61,119 nt of DNA from Pseudomonadota bacterium (lineage in GTDB: Bacteria; Myxococcota_A; UBA9160; SZUA-336): NCBI GenBank assembly GCA_003247575.1, contig QJZC01000006.1, forward strand, positions 1-61,119. The letters run 5' to 3'. The translations under genes and the position numbers were made by a program. The notes under the pieces were generated by a model. That model saw only the letters and a list, made by a program, of their open reading frames with translations. It ran no database searches and was not told the origin of the DNA. Positions 59,887 to 61,119 of the stretch are shown here, piece by piece (position 1 is the first letter of the stretch; each line of letters opens with the position of its first letter).

Positions 59887-60930
59887 GTGCAAGCATCCGT
59901 CATCGATCCACCCGCCGGCGAACGCATCGCGTTGCCTTCTGCGGGCGACCTTGCGGCCTCACTCCCTGTCCGCGGGGCCACAGGCGAGCTCGTGTCCAGG
60001 ACACGCCAGGCGATCCGCGACGCCATTCACGGCCGTGACCGCGAACGACTGCTCGTCATCGTCGGACCGTGCTCGATCCACTCTACGAGCGGCGCACTCG
60101 CATACGCGCGCAGTCTCGTGCCGGTGATCGACCGAACCGCCGACCGACTCATCGTGGTCATGCGAACTTACTTCGAGAAGCCGCGCTCTACGCTCGGGTG
60201 GAAGGGACTGATCCACGATCCGAATCTGGACGGCTCTTTCGCACTCGACACTGGAATTGCACGCGCGAGAGCACTGCTACGCGACATCAACGATCTGGGC
60301 GTGCCCTGCGCGAGTGAGTTGCTCGACCCCATCCTGGCCCCCTACCTCTCCGACCTGCTCAGCTGGGTAGCCATCGGCGCGCGCACGAGTGAGAGCCAGC
60401 TGCATCGCGAGCTCGCCAGCGGTCTCGAACTCCCCGTGGGATTCAAGAACTCGACCGCCGGCAGCATCGACGTGGCACTCAACGCCATGGTCTCCGCTGC
60501 ACGCCCGCACACCACCGCGGGACTCTCACACGAGGGAGCTCCCATTGCCTATCGCACTGCCGGCAACCCGGACACACATCTGGTTCTGCGTGGCGGTCGG
60601 AGCGGACCGAACTATTTCTTGGAGCACATGTCCACCGCCATCAAGGAGGGCCGACGCCGCGGCATCTCTCGCCCGTTGCTGATCGACTGCTCACACGACA
60701 ACTCGGGCTTCGATCCCAAGCAACAGGTGAACGTATGCCGCGAGGTCCAGCAGCTCCGAAGCCAAGTCGGCAGCGGCCTGCTCGGAGTCCAGCTCGAGAG
60801 TCACCTGCGCGGCGGTCGCCAAGACTGGTCCCCCGACCGCATCCCGAGCCACGATCAATCCATCACCGACCCCTGCATGAGCTGGGAGGAAACCGAGCCG
60901 CTACTCGACCTACTGGCAGACATGCGGTGA
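59887..60930 (+). CDS. 3-deoxy-7-phosphoheptulonate (DAHP) synthase, class I (AroF/G/H type)
   Basis: 347 residues from GTG 59887 with GAGGAGG (59874-59880) six bases upstream. It condenses phosphoenolpyruvate and erythrose-4-phosphate, the entry to shikimate and aromatic amino acids. Motifs: LVIVGPCSIHST, MRTYFEKPRSTLGWKGLIHD, GARTSESQLHREL, LPVGFKNSTAGSID (family KNGTDG), HLVLRGGRSGPNY, LLIDCSHDNSGFDPKQQ and GVQLESHLRGGRQD. The metal ligands Cys in GPCS, His in SHDNS and Glu in LESHL are present. Expression is likely set by the leader peptide/terminator upstream. Whether feedback is by Phe, Tyr or Trp cannot be told. Confidence 0.94.
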   Translation: MQASVIDPPAGERIALPSAGDLAASLPVRGATGELVSRTRQAIRDAIHGRDRERLLVIVGPCSIHSTSGALAYARSLVPVIDRTADRLIVVMRTYFEKPRSTLGWKGLIHDPNLDGSFALDTGIARARALLRDINDLGVPCASELLDPILAPYLSDLLSWVAIGARTSESQLHRELASGLELPVGFKNSTAGSIDVALNAMVSAARPHTTAGLSHEGAPIAYRTAGNPDTHLVLRGGRSGPNYFLEHMSTAIKEGRRRGISRPLLIDCSHDNSGFDPKQQVNVCREVQQLRSQVGSGLLGVQLESHLRGGRQDWSPDRIPSHDQSITDPCMSWEETEPLLDLLADMR

Positions 60931-61075
60931 GACATCCCCGTGCCTCCGAGCACTAGCCGACCCCCACAGTCTGCATTCAACTCACTGCCCGAGTATCCGC
61001 CGAATAATGTCCCATGCGAAGAATCACGAGCAAAATCTAAGACTTGGGAACCACAGAGCCCCCTGACTCCGCTAT

Positions 61076-61112
61076 TATTCAGCAGCTGGGGTATCTTCCC
61101 CAGCGCCGAATA
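61076..61112. terminator. possible hairpin near the right edge
   Basis: GCTGGGG (61085-61091) pairs with CCCCAGC (61098-61104) around TATCTT, and the flanks TATTC (61076-61080) and GAATA (61108-61112) extend the structure. No T-run follows. The gap 60931-61119 otherwise holds no gene I can support. Confidence 0.4.
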
Positions 61113-61119
61113 GGCGTTG

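Noticed and set aside
1..61119. tRNA, rRNA genes or CRISPR arrays
   Set aside because: I looked for cloverleaf-like and rRNA-conserved stretches and regular repeats with spacers and saw none; a tRNAscan/Infernal run would be decisive.

Overview
The window is high-GC DNA from a Gram-negative bacterium. It encodes a two-partner secretion pair, a secreted FKBP, HflK/HflC, PilT-type pilus motors and an OmpA-like protein. Multidomain kinase-like/AAA signalling proteins, FHA, HD-GYP and HDOD regulators, and polymorphic toxin modules fit a deltaproteobacterial or Myxococcota-like genome, but nothing here fixes the taxonomy. Genes are dense on both strands, with short gaps and many ATGA/TGATG overlaps.

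Layout. 1-1870: the 3' end of a polymorphic toxin gene with its coupled immunity gene, then gene debris including an IS630-type transposase remnant. 1.87-5 kb: VOC protein, a tiny membrane protein and a large exported CarboxypepD_reg-like protein. 5-13.8 kb: an ECF sigma factor and an OmpA-domain membrane protein (minus strand), divergent from a TpsB transporter and a giant TpsA passenger that ends in TPRs and a CHAT caspase-like protease. 13.8-17.7 kb: cupin, DUF2878-like membrane protein, GST and two unknowns. 17.8-19.9 kb: a tandemly duplicated module made of a glycine-rich, membrane-active-looking C-terminal domain and a 129-residue membrane protein, which reads as a toxin/immunity pair with an orphan copy. 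20-24.6 kb: a decayed kinase-like/AAA gene divergent from a PP2C phosphatase. 24.6-29.5 kb: two secreted phosphoesterase-type proteins. 29.7-37.2 kb: FHA/HD-GYP, GST, hisG-hisE, metallophosphoesterase, an HPF-like protein and a lipase. 37.3-40.9 kb: histidine kinase, REC-HDOD and REC-degenerate-HD operon. 41-45.8 kb: FKBP and a sugar dehydrogenase/epimerase/glycosyltransferase cluster. 46-51.8 kb: hflC-hflK, an oxidoreductase and two PilT-family ATPases. 52-55.9 kb: the intact paralogue of the decayed kinase-like/AAA gene. 56.2-60.9 kb: a polytopic membrane protein, a GFA-family protein, a quinone oxidoreductase and a DAHP synthase behind an aromatic-amino-acid leader peptide and terminator.

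The most interesting items are: the TpsA-TPR-CHAT fusion in an ECF-sigma locus (about 6.5-13.8 kb); the duplicated putative pore-forming toxin/immunity module (17.8-19.8 kb); the apparent Phe/Tyr/Trp attenuator ahead of DAHP synthase (59.7-59.85 kb); and the toxin/immunity pair at the left edge. Several frames look broken (20-23.5 kb, about 19.77 kb, about 27.29 kb). Some could be assembly indels, so reads should be checked before they are treated as true pseudogenes. All functional calls come from reading motifs by eye; no database search was run.
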